Part shown: positions 1-13,800 of the stretch, in pieces
How the letters are laid out: the number at the start of each line of letters is the position of its first letter
Numbering within the stretch: the first letter of the stretch is position 1
Assembly (NCBI GenBank): GCA_024362935.1
Contig: JANCRA010000007.1
Location: 13,208,503 to 13,272,502 of the forward strand
Direction: 5' to 3'
DNA length: 64,000 bases
Source of the DNA: Setophaga petechia
Lineage: Eukaryota; Chordata; Aves; Passeriformes; Parulidae
Notes under the pieces: model-generated
What the model saw: only the letters and a program-made list of their open reading frames with translations
Databases searched by the model: none
Told to the model about the DNA's origin: nothing
Program-made: the position numbers and the translations under genes

Positions 1-806
1 AAATTAAAATCGGATAAGGGTAAGTGACTATTTCTGTGTTTAAAGCCAATCGTGATCAATAATAACCAACCAACCATCCAAACTTCCATGACAATCACGA
101 AATAACATTGTTGTTCCTTAAACTCTTCTGCACCACTTGATTCACAATTTCCACCTCTTATGGATTTAGCATTGCTAGGAATTTTGGGACTGGAAAATGA
201 TCCTATCAGCTTGGTTTAAACGATCATCTGATTCCAAAAAGCAAGGTTTTAAATACAGTCAACACAAGGCCAAGAGCAAGGTTGGGGAATTGGCACCACA
301 TTATTTTCAGACCCACTGCTATTGCTTAGTCCCTTTTCAATGTACATCACCCATCAAAGTAGGAAGTATACACTTACAACCCTGCCCTGAAGTTGCTTCT
401 CTATTAGCAGGAAACATTCACAAAGCCATTTTAAGACACAGATTGATAGTTTTAGCCAGGTGCACAGACAGAAACATCAACACAGTGGCTAACTAGAATA
501 ATGTTCTCCCCACACTGTCTTTATGCTGCTGAGAATTTTTCCATCCTTTGCTAATGTTCTTTTTTAAAATTCTCTGCTTGAACAAAACCCAGAAAGGTGA
601 TTTTTCATCATCCTTAAAGGAATCCTCTCCAAACACCTTAGACTTGGGTAGGAGGTGAAAGGAGAGAATTTGCCTCAAGAACTAAGCTGAGGAGGCAGCT
701 GTTCCAACCAGGGTTTCCTCTGGTAAAGCACAAGCTAGAACAGCACATTTCCCTTTTCAGCACTGAACAAACAGTTCAATACCTGCTCATCTCAGGCATC
801 TGTACG

Positions 807-826
807 AAAAAAAAAAAAAAAAAAAA
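807..826. repeat. A20 homopolymer
   Basis: An uninterrupted run of twenty A lies between GTACG and GCATGATG. It could be the tail of an old retroposed copy on the plus strand. The bases upstream carry no AATAAA at the expected distance and no recognisable gene 3' end, so a plain mononucleotide repeat is the safer reading. Confidence 0.95.
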
Positions 827-2001
827 GCATGATGCTTGCTTGTTGGTTGCTTATTTTCAGGACCTGTGCTGAAGGAAGCTTAGGTTTCATGGAAGGCACT
901 GGAGGTTTATTTTCTGTTTGTGGATGCCAACAGGACTCATTACTGTAAAGTAAGATTTCTCTGCATATATTTAAAAAGCAAATTATTTGGCTTTGGAAGT
1001 AGATACAGGATTGACTATACCTTACACAGCTGAACTCAGAAGACATGAAGGTGACACTATGTATCTGAAATCCAACATTAACATAAAAAATAACTTTCAG
1101 ATAATCAATCCAGCTTGTTTACTACTGAACTACCTGGCTAACTGCAAAAGACAGTGTTTTCAAGGGGTTTTTATAGATTCACTCAGAAAATCAAAAATCC
1201 ATTTCCTAGAATAGGACTCACAATTCACCAAGTCCTTAAGACAAAAGAAATGGATTAGAATTGCACCTTTTTTCAGTCTTCAGTTACACAGCTTTACAGT
1301 CGAAACACACATCTCGGGATAAAGCACCTCGCCTGTTTACATTACCTTTCATGTTTCCACATGCACAATTTGCCTACCAGTTTTTAGGGATTATGTAAAT
1401 AGTTATTAACGTCATGCGGTTTTAACTACTAGGAGAAAATCCCAGATAAAATTGCTCACCAAATGACCTTTATAGCTTTCCTTTAGCACGCAAAATTAGG
1501 CAAGAAAGTCGTGTAATAATCATATGTGCTTTTTAAGTAACATTATTTCAGAGGGAATGTCTTCTTTTTAAAGAAACAAAGCTGAGTTTGCACAAACCAC
1601 TAGGGTTTGCAAAAACCACTAAGACACTCAACAGACAGATCAGGAGACACACTCCAAAAAATCTAGAGTCAAAGTACATAAACATAAAATATTCCCACAC
1701 ATTTTAGGGCCCCCAGAAATTATAACAGCAATCTCCTAAACTGATCTTTCCACTCCCACTAATAATCATTCAGTACTGCAGGGATCTCTGAGCCACAGTG
1801 CACTTGGATCATTCTTGGATGACATTTTAAAAGCTTGTTACAGATACAAATATATGTATACTACAGGTCGTTAGAAGTCTACTAAGATGAAGTCAGAAAA
1901 TACAGTACTTTTGCTCTTTTTAACAACATAAAAGTTTTTGCTTTTAATAGCAAAAAGAATTCTGACTTCTGATTGTAGGACTGTAAATGAAATCCATCAA
2001 T

Positions 2002-2033
2002 CGTTTGTTTGGTTTTGCTTTGTTTGTTTTTTC
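2002..2033. repeat. T/G-rich simple sequence (GTTT-like)
   Basis: Nearly pure T and G in GTTT/GGTTTT steps. It is the complementary form of the A/C-rich simple tracts that recur elsewhere in the window. Confidence 0.85.
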
Positions 2034-2600
2034 AAGCGGAAAAGTGGAATTATTTTGGACAAGAAATTGAGGAGGGAAGAGGGGGAAAAGGAAGAACAGC
2101 TAAAAAGCCAAACCAACCACCCTTGTAACACTGAAAGTTTCATTCTACTAGGATGCCAGACCCAGCAGCACGGCAGAAAAGGGCCAGAAAAGGGCCTTAT
2201 CAGGTATGGGCGTGACTGTGATGTGAGCCCAAGCATGGCCTGCCAGTCAGCACCCAACCCCAGCTGTTCAGAGCAACACACACAACCCTCCTGCCTCAGT
2301 GCCTCCACCTGAAGCAACAACATTTGCCCACCTCACACCAGAGCCCTGAAAAGGGTGAATCATGTGTGCAAAGTGCTTTTAGAATGAAAGCACACTTTAT
2401 TTGTCTCCTTTCAGCAGTGGCAGTCAGAAATGTGAGTAGCTAGGAGCTTCCTATTCAGGCAGTTGTAAAAGTCACAGCTCTCCCGATAGCTCTGCGTGAC
2501 CCACTTCTGCACCTCCAGCCTGCCACAGCACTATTTAAATGTCGAGGAGTTTATCAGTATAAAACTGAAATGTTAAGGGGGGGGGAACGTATTAGTGGGG

Positions 2601-5480
2601 ACAGGAAAAGGCAAAATTTATGACACATAAAAGGCACTGCTTATTCAGATGAAATTTATTATATCCCATTTGAGTTAAAATATCACATATGTATGAGACC
2701 TTAATGAAACCATAATCCAGACAGGAGCGGGGAGAGGGCTGAGCGAGCTGCGCACTTGTGCAGAAGGAATTGGCTCCCGAAGCCTGGCAGGCAGAGGCGG
2801 AACCAGCTGCCTGTGTGCTCATGGCCAGCATCAGCAACGCAAAAACAAAGATCCCTAAGGCCCTGGAAATTAATGGAAGTGAATTGTGGAAACAAACCAA
2901 CAAAGGAAGATGTATCAAAGGTTTCAAATCCATTCAGTATTAGATATTGAGGGGTAAAGGCACAATGAATCACAGCTGATTAGTGCTAAGCCTGCTCTCA
3001 CTGCCTGCATGCACAGCAAGTACCAAGACAGAAACCCAAACCCTGTGGGATGCTTCAGGAGTGTCCAAGACAAAATTGTGAAAACAACCATTCCCAAAGA
3101 AAGGGCTCTTCTGCAGATTATTTAAACCAAGAGGGTTTAGTTCACCCTGTCCCTTGCACAGGAGGCTTGGAGGAGGCTTTCCCTTACCCTTCCTGTGGAT
3201 GAGGCATGGATACCATTGCCGGTAATTTGCAGGTGAAGGAGCAGGAGGACAGCAACTGGATTCCTGTTTAGCCCCATTAAACAAGTAGTGCTATAAGCAG
3301 AGCGCGAGTCTGGCCACTGCCCTTTCTGCTGAAGCTGCCAGTGACTCACTAGCCAGGACACATGTACACCTTCACAACCATGTACAAGATGCACTACAAC
3401 TGAACTCATGTGCTCCTTTTCAGAGGCTTCTTCCTACACTGCTGCTCCAGCCCCTCTCGTCCACCTCTGACCAGCACAGGACTGTACAAGGGAAGTTTGC
3501 ATTTACAGCCTGACAGCAGTCTTCAGCACCAGTTAACCAGGAAGCCTGAAAGCATGGCAGCACCTACAGGAGCCACTCTTATGTCAACTGCTCACACACA
3601 GTGTTACAGACAGCTGATGCTCAGAGACCTGCAATAGCACATCAACTGCTCCCTGGAAAGGCTTCTCGTAGCACTCACTGGCATGATCTATCTTGTCTCA
3701 CCCAAAAAGTAAAAAAATCTTACTGTTTGTCATCCTTATTGCTAAAACAATTAAACCACAAAAAGCCAGGACATATGTCCCTGCAGAACACAAGACAGAC
3801 AGTTAAGGACCAACGAACATATCTCTAATTTCCCTCATTTTGAACATGGTGAAAGGTGTTGAGAAAATCCATATGAGGAGAAGTATTAAATCAATATAGT
3901 ATGTTCGGCTTATGCCTGTTTATGAGCCTCCCACTTGGTTAAACTTGCAAGTTGATATTAGGTATTATTGAAGCAAGTAAATATGGACATTACTGTTCAA
4001 ACAGTAAACATGTAGCAAACTCATAAACTGAGAAATATACTGCATTTGTAAATAGCATAAAGAAATCATGTTGATATATTTCTCAGCATCTAACATGAAT
4101 TTTCACTTTAAAAAGACTAATTTCTCCATATGGACACTCACACATGACTGCAGGTGTAGTTAGAGATCTGTCTAACACACAGGGTGGCCTCAGCAACAAT
4201 GGTCAGAATTTAGCAATTCTTGACATTAATGCGTCATACAAAGAATGGAACATTAACAGCTAAGCAGGTTATAAGCCTTCTTAAAATGCAAGTTAAAAAC
4301 AGCTAAATTGTATTAATGCTCTTACATAATTATTTTCTGAAATACAACACACACCTACTGTACTGAAAACAGGAACTTTTCGGGAAACAATGTAAAATCT
4401 GGTCCAAGTCAGTGAGAATTAAAAAAGATGTCTTAGCATGGGCAAATATTAAAAAAACACCACCAAAATGTAACAAAAAGAAATACCATATCAACCAGCA
4501 GTAGTCTGTTTTTAACTTTTTTTAATTCCCTTATTCATAATAGTGCTTTATAGTTGCTTTGAGTTAGAATGTCAAATGTATGACTTCACCATAAGCTTCA
4601 CTATAAGGAATGCTTCCATCTCCTGGAGTTTGGTGCTTATCTGAGAAGACAGTATCTAGAAATGTGGCCACTGAAGCAGTAACAAGCAGTAGACAGAGGA
4701 TTTTCCTCTAGATACCTTCCCTGAATTAGCTTGACTTGCTCTGTACAAGCATCTTAGGTGGCAATATTGTCTGGTAGGAAATGCTGTCTCTCTGAGTCTA
4801 GAGGAGCACTGGGGTACCATTCCCAAATGCCTACAAAGGGGTCAGGTGCCCAATTCCTGGCCAGACACAGGCTTGGGGGCACTGCACCGTGCTCTGCAGT
4901 GAAATGAACAGCTTGTTACCAGACTCTGAGTTTCCACCATCCCTTTTAAACTCACTCACATTAGGAAGTGCCCCCAGATAAGCCAAGGTGCAAGAGGGAC
5001 TGGCAGAAGTAGCTGCTGTGATTTGTGCTAACGAGACAGAAATAGCAGCATGACTGGGACCCGAGTACACGAGGTGACACGTGCAGCTGTCTGAACAGCT
5101 CTGCTGCCACTGTCACTGCCTGCTAATGGCATTCCCTTCTGCTCGGCCTCCTCTCTCCACTTTACACAACAGCTTAAAAATTCAGACCCTTCCAGCTCCA
5201 CCTAGAGTGAACCACTTATTTCAGCAAATAGGAAAAATAGCCACACAACTGATTACAATATCCCTCCTTTGGAAAGGAGTGGAAAATAAAGCTTGAAACA
5301 CATGGCAAAAACTTACATAAGTAAGTTTTTTGGGTGTATTAAAGAAATGGTGGCAAATTTTTGGTTTTTATTCATCTTTATGGAGGTCCTTTTCAAAGGA
5401 AAAGTAGTAGGAAATAAAAGAATTTACATCTTCTACACATTAACAATCAATAAAATATTGTTAAAATATCAAAAAAGGAA
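2601..5480. other. Noncoding stretch, no gene seen
   Basis: Mixed composition. A slightly GC-richer patch around 2700-3650 has open frames on both strands (up to about 110 codons). They overlap in opposite directions and resemble no known family. From 3830 to 4800 the sequence is AT-rich with frequent stops. No RNA gene, mobile element or array is visible. Confidence 0.65.
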
Positions 5481-5491
5481 TTTTTGTTTAC

Positions 5492-5669
5492 CTGTCATCT
5501 CCTTAGGAACATATTTTATTAGATAAACGACTTCTTGGTGAAGTACTGTGTGCATTTTTGCACTTTTATGTCTGAAATGTCTTAGAACAATTTCAACCAC
5601 AAGAACACGAGTTAGAAATATCCCAAGTAAATTACCAGTCCAACAGATGTATGCCCATGGTGCTGTCAT
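5492..5669 (-). CDS. Weak candidate: exon-like open frame with a membrane-type segment
   Basis: On the minus strand 59 codons run from an ATG at 5669 to a splice-donor-like ACAG|GTAAAC at 5492/5491. The predicted peptide starts MTAPWAY. It has a hydrophobic stretch of roughly 20 residues (about residues 7-26) followed by basic residues (RHFRHK), the pattern of a membrane segment with cytoplasmic positive charge. No convincing acceptor with a pyrimidine tract precedes it; the upstream AG sites at the ends of GTAAG and TTAAG are poor. I do not recognise a family. Open frames of this length arise often by chance in AT-rich DNA and tend to look hydrophobic. Confidence 0.1.
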
Positions 5670-6650
5670 GTCTCTTAATTTTAAACTCTTACATTAATTT
5701 CAAGGGAAGAAACTCAGTTTTTTATTTTGAGATCTAAACTCAAATTGCATTGTAATCCCAGCATAATGTTGGATGTAGCACTACTACAACTTCAGTTTCT
5801 TCTTCATACTACCTATGAAATACATAAGATATCAAGAGCTAAAAATGTCAGTCAAAAGACCTCTGTTCTCTAAATGATTATGTGTCCTTACAAAAGACAT
5901 TACTCCATGCCAGAAAATCCAGGTCAAATAATTTCAGGACGTTTTGGGAGCATACATGTTTGGTAAATTCTAGATGCCATCACAGGAACTTGGATCTAGA
6001 CTTCTATTTCAGACTCTAAACTGGAGAGAAATTTTACACAGACCAAGACAAAAACCAGAAGCTCATTTGCAATTGGATTGTGGCACCAGAGTATTAGAAA
6101 CCAGCTTAATACAGTAAAATACACATAGCTTTTTTAGTAGCCAACAAGCAGGATGCTAAACCAGAAATCAATCTACCTTCCTAGCATAAAACATTTCTAG
6201 TGGAATACAGGGCTTTTCTGGGTCTGTCACCTCCCAGATGGACTCTGCTGTGCACAATAAACAGAAGAGCTCCCACCACAGGCACCAGTGATCAGACAGG
6301 GCAATCAGTCACCAGGGAGCAAACCAGGCACTGCTGTGCCTTCTCCTAAAATGTCTGCATGGCCAACAGAAAGCATCATGTTGGGTGCAGGGAGCATTAC
6401 TCCAGTCAGCTTTGATAGACATGAAAGAAAAGAGAGACGGTCAGCTCTTGTATATGAGGGCTTTTTACCAGCTCTAAATTCTCTTCAGAAAATACCATTG
6501 CTCCAAAGGAAATTAAACCTAGATGTCAAAAGCAATGCAGAAAATCACTTCCCAAAAACAAGCATTTCTTTGCCAGCAAATTGACAAAGCACCAAATGCA
6601 TTCAGAGCCCATAGAAATGCAGCAGGCTGAAGATTTATAGGTTCTTGTTT

Positions 6651-6677
6651 AAAAAAAACCAACAAAACAAAACAAAC
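6651..6677. repeat. A/C-rich simple sequence
   Basis: A8CC followed by AACAAAAC-type steps, with no G or T until the end. It belongs to the recurring A/C tract class of this window. Confidence 0.85.
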
Positions 6678-8409
6678 TACCTTGTACGTGGCTTAGAAGG
6701 GAAGTGCATAGATAGATATACCATTAAAGATTGAGCCATTCTATCCCAGGCAGTTGGAGAAAAAAGAAAAGCAATCTTTATGCCTGCCAGCCTAATACAA
6801 AAGTCAGAGCCCAAGATTCCTACTGGGCCTCAGCTGCAGGAAGTTTACATCCCGTGCAAGGAGAGCACAGTCATCTGTGCATCGCCCCACTCAGTGCCAT
6901 GGGGCATTGCCCACTGCTGGCAGTGCCATGCACCTGGGCAGGAGGGACAGGTGAGGGTGGGGAAAGCCAAGTTTGATGGAAACATTCAACATCTGTGCAA
7001 ATTAATGAGTTCAACTTAATTATCTCCCAACAGAAAGATTAAATAGGGTGTAACTGGTGATATGAAATCATCCTAATGGGTTCCACTGCTTGAATCCACC
7101 ACTCATCAAGCTGAATTGATTTTTAAACAGTGGAAATTCAAACAACTCCCATGAGAAAGTAACACAATTCCCATCTCAATCAAATACATTGTAATAGTTA
7201 CATATGAAATGTGATTTTTCAAGAGGAAGAGTAGATTATTTCTCTATCTTCCATTTCTGTAGGAGATCTGTGAATTGATGGTATTATCAGTCAATGCTGG
7301 AGGAATAGCAGAACACACTGAGGATGTGAAGTGTACAAGCACACTATGAAGAGTATTCTGCAAATAACTCAAAAGTGTACTTTTAAATAAAGGCTGTGGT
7401 TAGGCATTACAGGCACTCGTTTTTCAAGCAGGACAGTTAGCATATTGTTAAGGTCTTTATAATCCCAGTCTTCTAGAAATAAACCTGCAAGTATGCAAAT
7501 GTCCTTAAAGTAATTTAATATAGCAATTAATTTATATTTAATACTATGTTCCCAGAGCAAATATTTCACATTCTGCTGCTAATTTTGAGTATCCAACTGA
7601 GCTACTTCAAGTGTACCAGAATGCAGAATGTATCATAAATCCTTTACACAGTTTTTACTTCAGCATGAACAATTTTTGAGCAAAAATCACTACTGAGTTC
7701 AAGGAAGCCCTGATTTCAGAAAAAAAAAAGTCTGCATATTTTAATTAAAAGACCCCCTACTGTTGTACAAAATGAATCCACATCTTGCCATATGTATATG
7801 AGAAAATTTTTACACAAATACATAAAATATCATACCTCTTTCTTGAAGTTTTTCTGCCATGACCTCTGAAGACAGATTTAACTTCAACTATTTCCACTTA
7901 ATTTCATCAGAAAAAGACAGTTAAAAAAACGTATCTACAACTGAAAATAACTATCTAGACCTGAGATGCTGCCTGACAAGCCCTATCTCGGACGTGATTA
8001 ATGTGCTGCCAATTTGCCAAAAGAGGGTCCATTTATCTGCTCAGTGGGCAAGCAAACATTTCTGAGAACAATTGGTATCTATGCAAGGCAGCCCCAGACT
8101 GAGTGGTCATCAGGTGTTAAGTAGCAACTGACATTTAAAATGGAATCCAAGGGCTGCCAGCATCAAAGGTTCACTGAACCGAGCAACTGGAAGAAAGGTA
8201 AAGCAAAGGTAAAGGGAAGGGAGCAAATGAAACAGCTGGATGTCTTCTCAGTCGTACTTCTGTCTAATCTTATTTTTGCTAATCAATATCAAAACAATAA
8301 AGTATTTCCAATATTGGTTTTCTGTAGTAATTCTTCATTAAATCATACTTGCATGAAAGGAAATCAAACTTACACAGCTTTAGAGTGAGGCGCTATTCCA
8401 GGTGACATC

Positions 8410-8456
8410 AAAGACTAAAACAGGAGGGAAAAATAAAAAGGAAAATAAGAAAAAAG
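8410..8456. repeat. Purine-rich tract
   Basis: About 47 bases, almost all A or G, interrupted by single T and C bases. It is low-complexity sequence with no evident function. Confidence 0.8.
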
Positions 8457-10616
8457 CCACCCTGTGCAATGTTAAATACCTAACAGGAGATGACAAATCA
8501 AATGGGAATTACTGTGGTAAAAACATAATTAAAAACTTGATTGAAGTTAAACAGAATTTACATAACACTACAAATTAACTTTTTGCTGAAAGTATTCACT
8601 GGGAAAGCAATAAAAGGCATTTCATTAGTAATCTATATTTAAACAATATGTACAATAGAGTTGTTCTAATGAGAAATGTAGAGTTTTTAATAACAGCAGT
8701 TTCCAATGGCTGCCAGGAGACACTGCTATCATGGAGATCTCTGCACATAAAAAAAACAATCTTAGGCAACATCATGTGTGGATTGTAGGCCTGAGACCTA
8801 GCACAGGTTGGTGCTTTACAGCTTCTTGTTATGAATTAACTGCCTTAAAACACTGCTACACAGCCCTGGGCTGCTCATTCTTACTGGGCCTCCTGACCTT
8901 GGTGAAGGCACAGCCCAATTTTAGCAGAAGCAGGATCTCTGCTTTTCTTTACGTTTTCCTTCTTGAAAACGCATTACATTTTCAGAACTACACATCTGTT
9001 GCTATGACATTTCATTGCCATTCCTTTAGAGACACAAACTATTTGTGATAGTGATGAAGAATCACATTGCAATCATTAACTAAGTCACATAACACTAAAT
9101 TACTGGTAAAATAGTGATAATGAAAATAGTACTAAAAGCACATTAAATAGAAACTACCCAGAGGTATATCATTCACTCCAAATGGTAATGACAAAACACA
9201 GACAGAAGAAATGAACTACTAAAATGCCAAGATGGAAACTTCCTACAATCCATGATGGAAAAAAGAAATACAGTTCATCCCAGACTTCAGAAGGAAGCCA
9301 GAATGATCCCACGCCCTAAACAATTACACTTCTTCCTTGTATCAGTCAAACATGTTTTGGTATTTTTCAAGCCACAGATTCTTCACAAATTCTGCTGGAA
9401 GTTTAACAGGCTTGCGGCAACAGCTCTGCTTGGTCACCTTTTAATCCAGTTGTCTCCACAATCTTAGACCCACAAAAACTAATGGGGTAGTTCACATCAA
9501 TACTGTTTCCAGATTTTACTTTTTAAATCTAGTGGCAAAGTCTAAAATTTCAAAAAAAATTAATTAGCTGCCTCCAGGCAGGTAATACAGGTAGATACTC
9601 CTGACAGCTTCTGACTAGAGTTGGGATTTTGACACTTAGAGGCAGCTTGCTGCCTTCCTCTACTGAAAACACTTCAGGGAAGTCCAACCCAGGCAAGAGT
9701 AACTCTGGAAGGAAAATAATCAACCAAGAGAAGGAAATTAATCAAAATCTCTGTTGACAAGAACGAAACATAACAGCTTCTCCTGGCACTTTTTGACCTG
9801 ACCCAACTATTTTTGTACCTTTCCTGTAAATAAATGTTGTGTGCTCTGACATTATAAAGTAGAACCTAGTAAAACAAAGTAAAACCTACAAAAGCAAGGT
9901 TTGTTCTGTCTCTTGGCCTGACAAACATCAGAGAGCTGCAGGTGAACAGGGGCACTGGATACTATGAAACTATAATGCTGAAATGGATGCTACCTTCAAA
10001 TGCACTCCGGAATATTCAGAATAAGACTCAATTCCTTTGTTTGGTGTGCTTCCCACCTAAATGACAGGACTTAAGTGAAATGGCTGTAAGCCAAGTTTTA
10101 TGTCCCAAGTGCCCAAACACAAGCCCTAAGAGCAAAAATCAAGGGAGATGCTCTGCAAACTAACCAGAAGCCTGTAGAGTAGGGAGCTCTTCTGAGACAT
10201 GAGAATGGATTGCAAGTTTTCTGATTTCTGCTGGACTACTGTGCTCAATGAGAGACTGTCTACACTCACACCCCCAGGTCTGTTTTAGGAATCAATATTT
10301 TAATTTTTTATGCCATTAAACAGACAAATCATAAACAATCTAAGTGTTTGAGACATGTTTTCTTACCAAATTGAGTTTATTTTGGGGTTTTTGTCAGTAA
10401 AAAATAAAGCAAGCAAATGGTGTTTCATCCTGTTTTGGCTGCTGAACTGCATTAAAAATATATACAGAGAGATTAATTTCCTCACATTTGTTGAAAGTTT
10501 CATTGATAATATTTGTTAAACACCTGTGCACCATGCCAGTTTCACTTTGTCTGTCCAACCCCCCTCCTCCAAAATTTCAGAATAATTTCTTTCTCTAAAA
10601 CATGCATATTTGTTTT

Positions 10617-10636
10617 AAAAAAAACCAAAACAAACC
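10617..10636. repeat. A/C-rich simple sequence
   Basis: A8CC followed by AAAACAAACC. It has the same composition as the tracts at 6651, 46771 and 58261. Confidence 0.85.
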
Positions 10637-10788
10637 AGACCACTCTGTCTTGCCTAAGCTTATGAATACCAGTGTCGTCTCCACAAATGGGTTTTGTTGA
10701 AGAAGAAAGGAGACAGTCAGCTTACAAATCTCTCTAAGTAGCTGGCAAGTCAGGAAAGAGGCACAGTGAGTAACATGACAAACCTCAC

Positions 10789-10853
10789 CAGAATCTCTTT
10801 CCTGGCGGAGCAGATCCTCCCCAACTTGTTGTGCCAAGGCTGGATTTGTCCAA
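10789..10853 (-). CDS. Weak candidate: 65-nt exon-like segment
   Basis: On the minus strand a long pyrimidine-rich run ends in CTCTGCCAG at 10854-10862 and forms a strong acceptor. Sixty-five bases later TTCTG|GTGAGG makes a good donor. Two of the three frames stay open. One gives WTNPALAQQVGEDLLRQERD, which looks like ordinary soluble protein; the other is G/S/P-rich. I do not recognise either. The splice signals are the best of the minus-strand candidates, but the second open frame weakens the coding argument, and no neighbouring exon could be joined with confidence. Confidence 0.15.
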
Positions 10854-10859
10854 CTGGCA

Positions 10860-13800
10860 GAGAAGGGCAGGAGAAGGCACATTGTCCCCAGGCTCACCCA
10901 GAGCAGTGAGCTCAGGAGAAAGGAATTGCCCCATCAGTTCCGAGAAGAGCATGGACACACTAGAAAGCAGGCTGCACTCAGCTTTTCCTTTTTTAACACA
11001 GTGTATTTATACACGAGAGAATGCAGCTCACATGTAGTATCGACCCAGGTTGGGGAGACTGCACTTTCACCACAGAGGACATTGAGAGAAGGCACATGCT
11101 TCTAAAAGCTTTTTCTATGCTAGCCTTATTGTGTACCCTGAGGACAATATGCAGTCTAAAGGGGATGCTGGATTTCAGGGCAGAATGACTTAACTAAAGC
11201 TTGCAGTGGGAATGAAAAATATTAAAAAATGTTGCAGTAAAAACCACAGGTCCAGCCAAGACTGTAAGTCTATTGTGTTATGCACTGTGCAAACCCATGA
11301 ACACAAAAAGGTATTTCAAAAGGCTTGTAATTCAATGAATAAAGAGAGACAATCCATAGTATTTTTAAGGCCACTTACAAAAATACAAATGCTCAGAAAT
11401 ATACCAAGAAATGGGTTTTTGTAAAGTTGTTGCAAGCTTTATATTTTTATTTAGAAGAAAACTATCTAATCAATTATTCTTATTTGCTTTTTGAAACTGA
11501 AAAAAGCTGTAACTCTATGTACATATGTTGGGAAAAGGGATATTGGGTAAAACACAGCCAGTGATGAGCAGGAAACAGGATATTCCAATATGCTCTTAGG
11601 ATTACTGATAAGTAACTGAAAAGGCAGGCAAACTTCCCAAAGCCTCTAACAGCTGTACTACCTCCCTGTCCACAAAGAAATTCCATTCTCTGCTCCCTCT
11701 TCCAAGGGTGTGCTGTGCTGGCCAGCAGGTAACTGCAGTACAGCCACTGCTCAGGCCTGAGAACAGGATGCTGTGGTGTACAGCAACACTGCCTGCTGGC
11801 TCGAGCTTGGAGAGCACCAAGACAGCTGTGTCTGTATCATGGTACATATTATTTCTGAAGCTCAAATTGTTCACACCAAACCAGCTCAGCTGTATCTGCA
11901 AAGACATGGAAAATCCGAAGCACTGTCTTCCCACACATCAAATGTTCAAGAGAGCCCTATTTTAAAATCTTTGTTTCCAGATTTGACCAAGCAACACTAA
12001 GCACTTGGTACATAAATCCACACCAAGTGGAATTGATTAAGAAGTGGTAATAATTATAAAATTGCTTGCTGAAGCAAATGAACAAAGGACAAGATGGGTT
12101 AAGTCCTACAACTGCCACCTCCCTTCTGCCATTAACATCTCCTTGCACATTTGACAATCTGGAACTATCAGCAACCCACATTATACATGAGGAGGTCATG
12201 TGACAGAAGAGACCTGGGCACACTGGGAAATTTATGACTTCTGAGAAGACTTAGCGTATGTTTTTTGGGTTTTTTAATCTGTCCTGTCTGAAATGGGGAC
12301 AGGGATAGCAGCACAACTTCTGTAAGAGGCCCCAGTGTAGCTCGACCTGCTTCATACAGCAATAGCCACTACAGCAAAGCCCTAGAGAAAACAGCAGAAT
12401 AGAGAGGAAGCAATATGAACAAACAGCTCATCCAGAAAACTGGGAAGAACTCAGAACCCAAGTCATCTGCTCTTCCTGAGTCTGAACACTGCTGCTGTTC
12501 TCTCACTCAGTTCAGCTCAAAACACTGAGCATCTCCAGCCACGTGCAAAGTCCTCTCAGCACCCATTTCTGCAGGACCTCAGAAGAACTGTTCAGGCCTC
12601 TGCAGAGCCCAGCCTGAGCAGTGTCAGTGCCCATCTGTCCCTGCTTTACCTTGCCCATGACTCACACCACTCTTCTCATCCCTGCAGGCAGCTCTTCATG
12701 CAGTGCAAGGTCTCTGCAGACAGCAACCTGCAACTAACTCTGTGTGTGCAAGGCGGCAATGCAAAGGCAAGCCTCCCAAAGATGTCCCATGTCCAGACTA
12801 AAGGAGCTCCTGAACTACACTGTGGGACAGAGGAACTGCCCTGAGACATGGTGCAGTTCAGCATGGCATCCTGGAATGGAGCAAATGCTTCCTTCTGCCT
12901 TGTAATCCAAGAGCTCAGCAATGCTGCTTCAAGACAGCAGCCATGGCAGCCACTGAGACAATTTAGGTGAAAAACCAGAACATGCATGAGGTGCAAACCA
13001 AGGGATTCCGCAATTTTTTCATAAGAGAAGGAAGAAGGCTTTAGCTTTCAGGGTCACAGCATTTAGAAATACAGCAGTTGTTGGTATAGAGTCACTTGCT
13101 GGACACTGTTGGCAAAACAAGCTAGCTGATGGTTAACTGATCTAGTATAGCAAATTTGTGTAAAGATTTTTTATTAAAATAACCTGAATTATGGGTTAGA
13201 AGAAGTAAACAAAACATAAAAACTTCTACAGAAGACAAAATCCTTATGCAAAGACAATCTGTATCCTCATTTGATGTGCTGTACAGGTAAGATTTTTTTA
13301 CCAACTATAGGAAAACTCACTTGCTAGATTTTATATAAGAAAATCAAAAAGTAATCTGCCATCTTTGAAGCTGCTAGATGTTGTAGGAAAGAGAAAGAAC
13401 AGTATTTTCAGCTGAGTGTACAAAATGCTTTTGCTGTCTTGCTCCATGGCCCAGCCTCGCAATCATCTTGTGCCTATAGCCACCTCCAAAAGTACACTCT
13501 GACCTGCCATTAGGTTCTTTACTTACTATGAATTAGCTCTGAAATCTTTCTTAACCATTATTCTTTGTGCATCTATGCACATGAGTGCATACGTATTGTG
13601 TGGATTTATTTTACACAACACTTTAAAATAAAATAAAAATATGTGTTAATGGCAGGATAGAAACCTCTGGTAAATGCTGTCTTCCCACTTTCAGCAAGTT
13701 TACTGGAAATAACATCAATTCAGCACTCCATGGCAAGTGTAAGCATGAGTTAGTTAGCTAATTTAAAAGGTCTTCTACAAATCTAATAATTATACTTAAT

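Larger units (their letters stand above)
1..2600. other. AT-rich noncoding stretch, no gene seen
   Basis: Short open frames occur on both strands with no coding texture and no recognisable protein family. The stretch holds a pure A run (807-826), a T/G-rich simple tract (2002-2033) and a G9 run (2577-2585). I see no transposon ends, RNA gene or promoter. Confidence 0.7.
5700..10780. other. AT-rich noncoding stretch, no gene seen
   Basis: No recognisable gene. It contains A/C-rich tracts (6651-6677, 10617-10636), a purine-rich tract (8410-8456) and isolated short open frames. A 66-codon minus-strand frame at 7369-7569 reads plausibly as peptide but has no supporting splice sites and no homology that I recognise. 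Confidence 0.65.

Noticed and set aside
1..19. Splice-donor-like GTAAGTGA at base 20 with an open frame in the first 19 bases
   Set aside because: Nineteen bases at a window edge cannot show an exon; the match to the donor consensus alone is common.
807..826. A20 as the tail of a processed pseudogene
   Set aside because: No poly(A) signal or gene-like 3' sequence upstream and no flanking direct repeat seen.
7369..7569. Minus-strand 66-codon frame that reads like protein (EDWDYKDLNNMLTVLLEKRV)
   Set aside because: No good acceptor or donor at its ends and no recognised family; chance frames of this length are frequent here.
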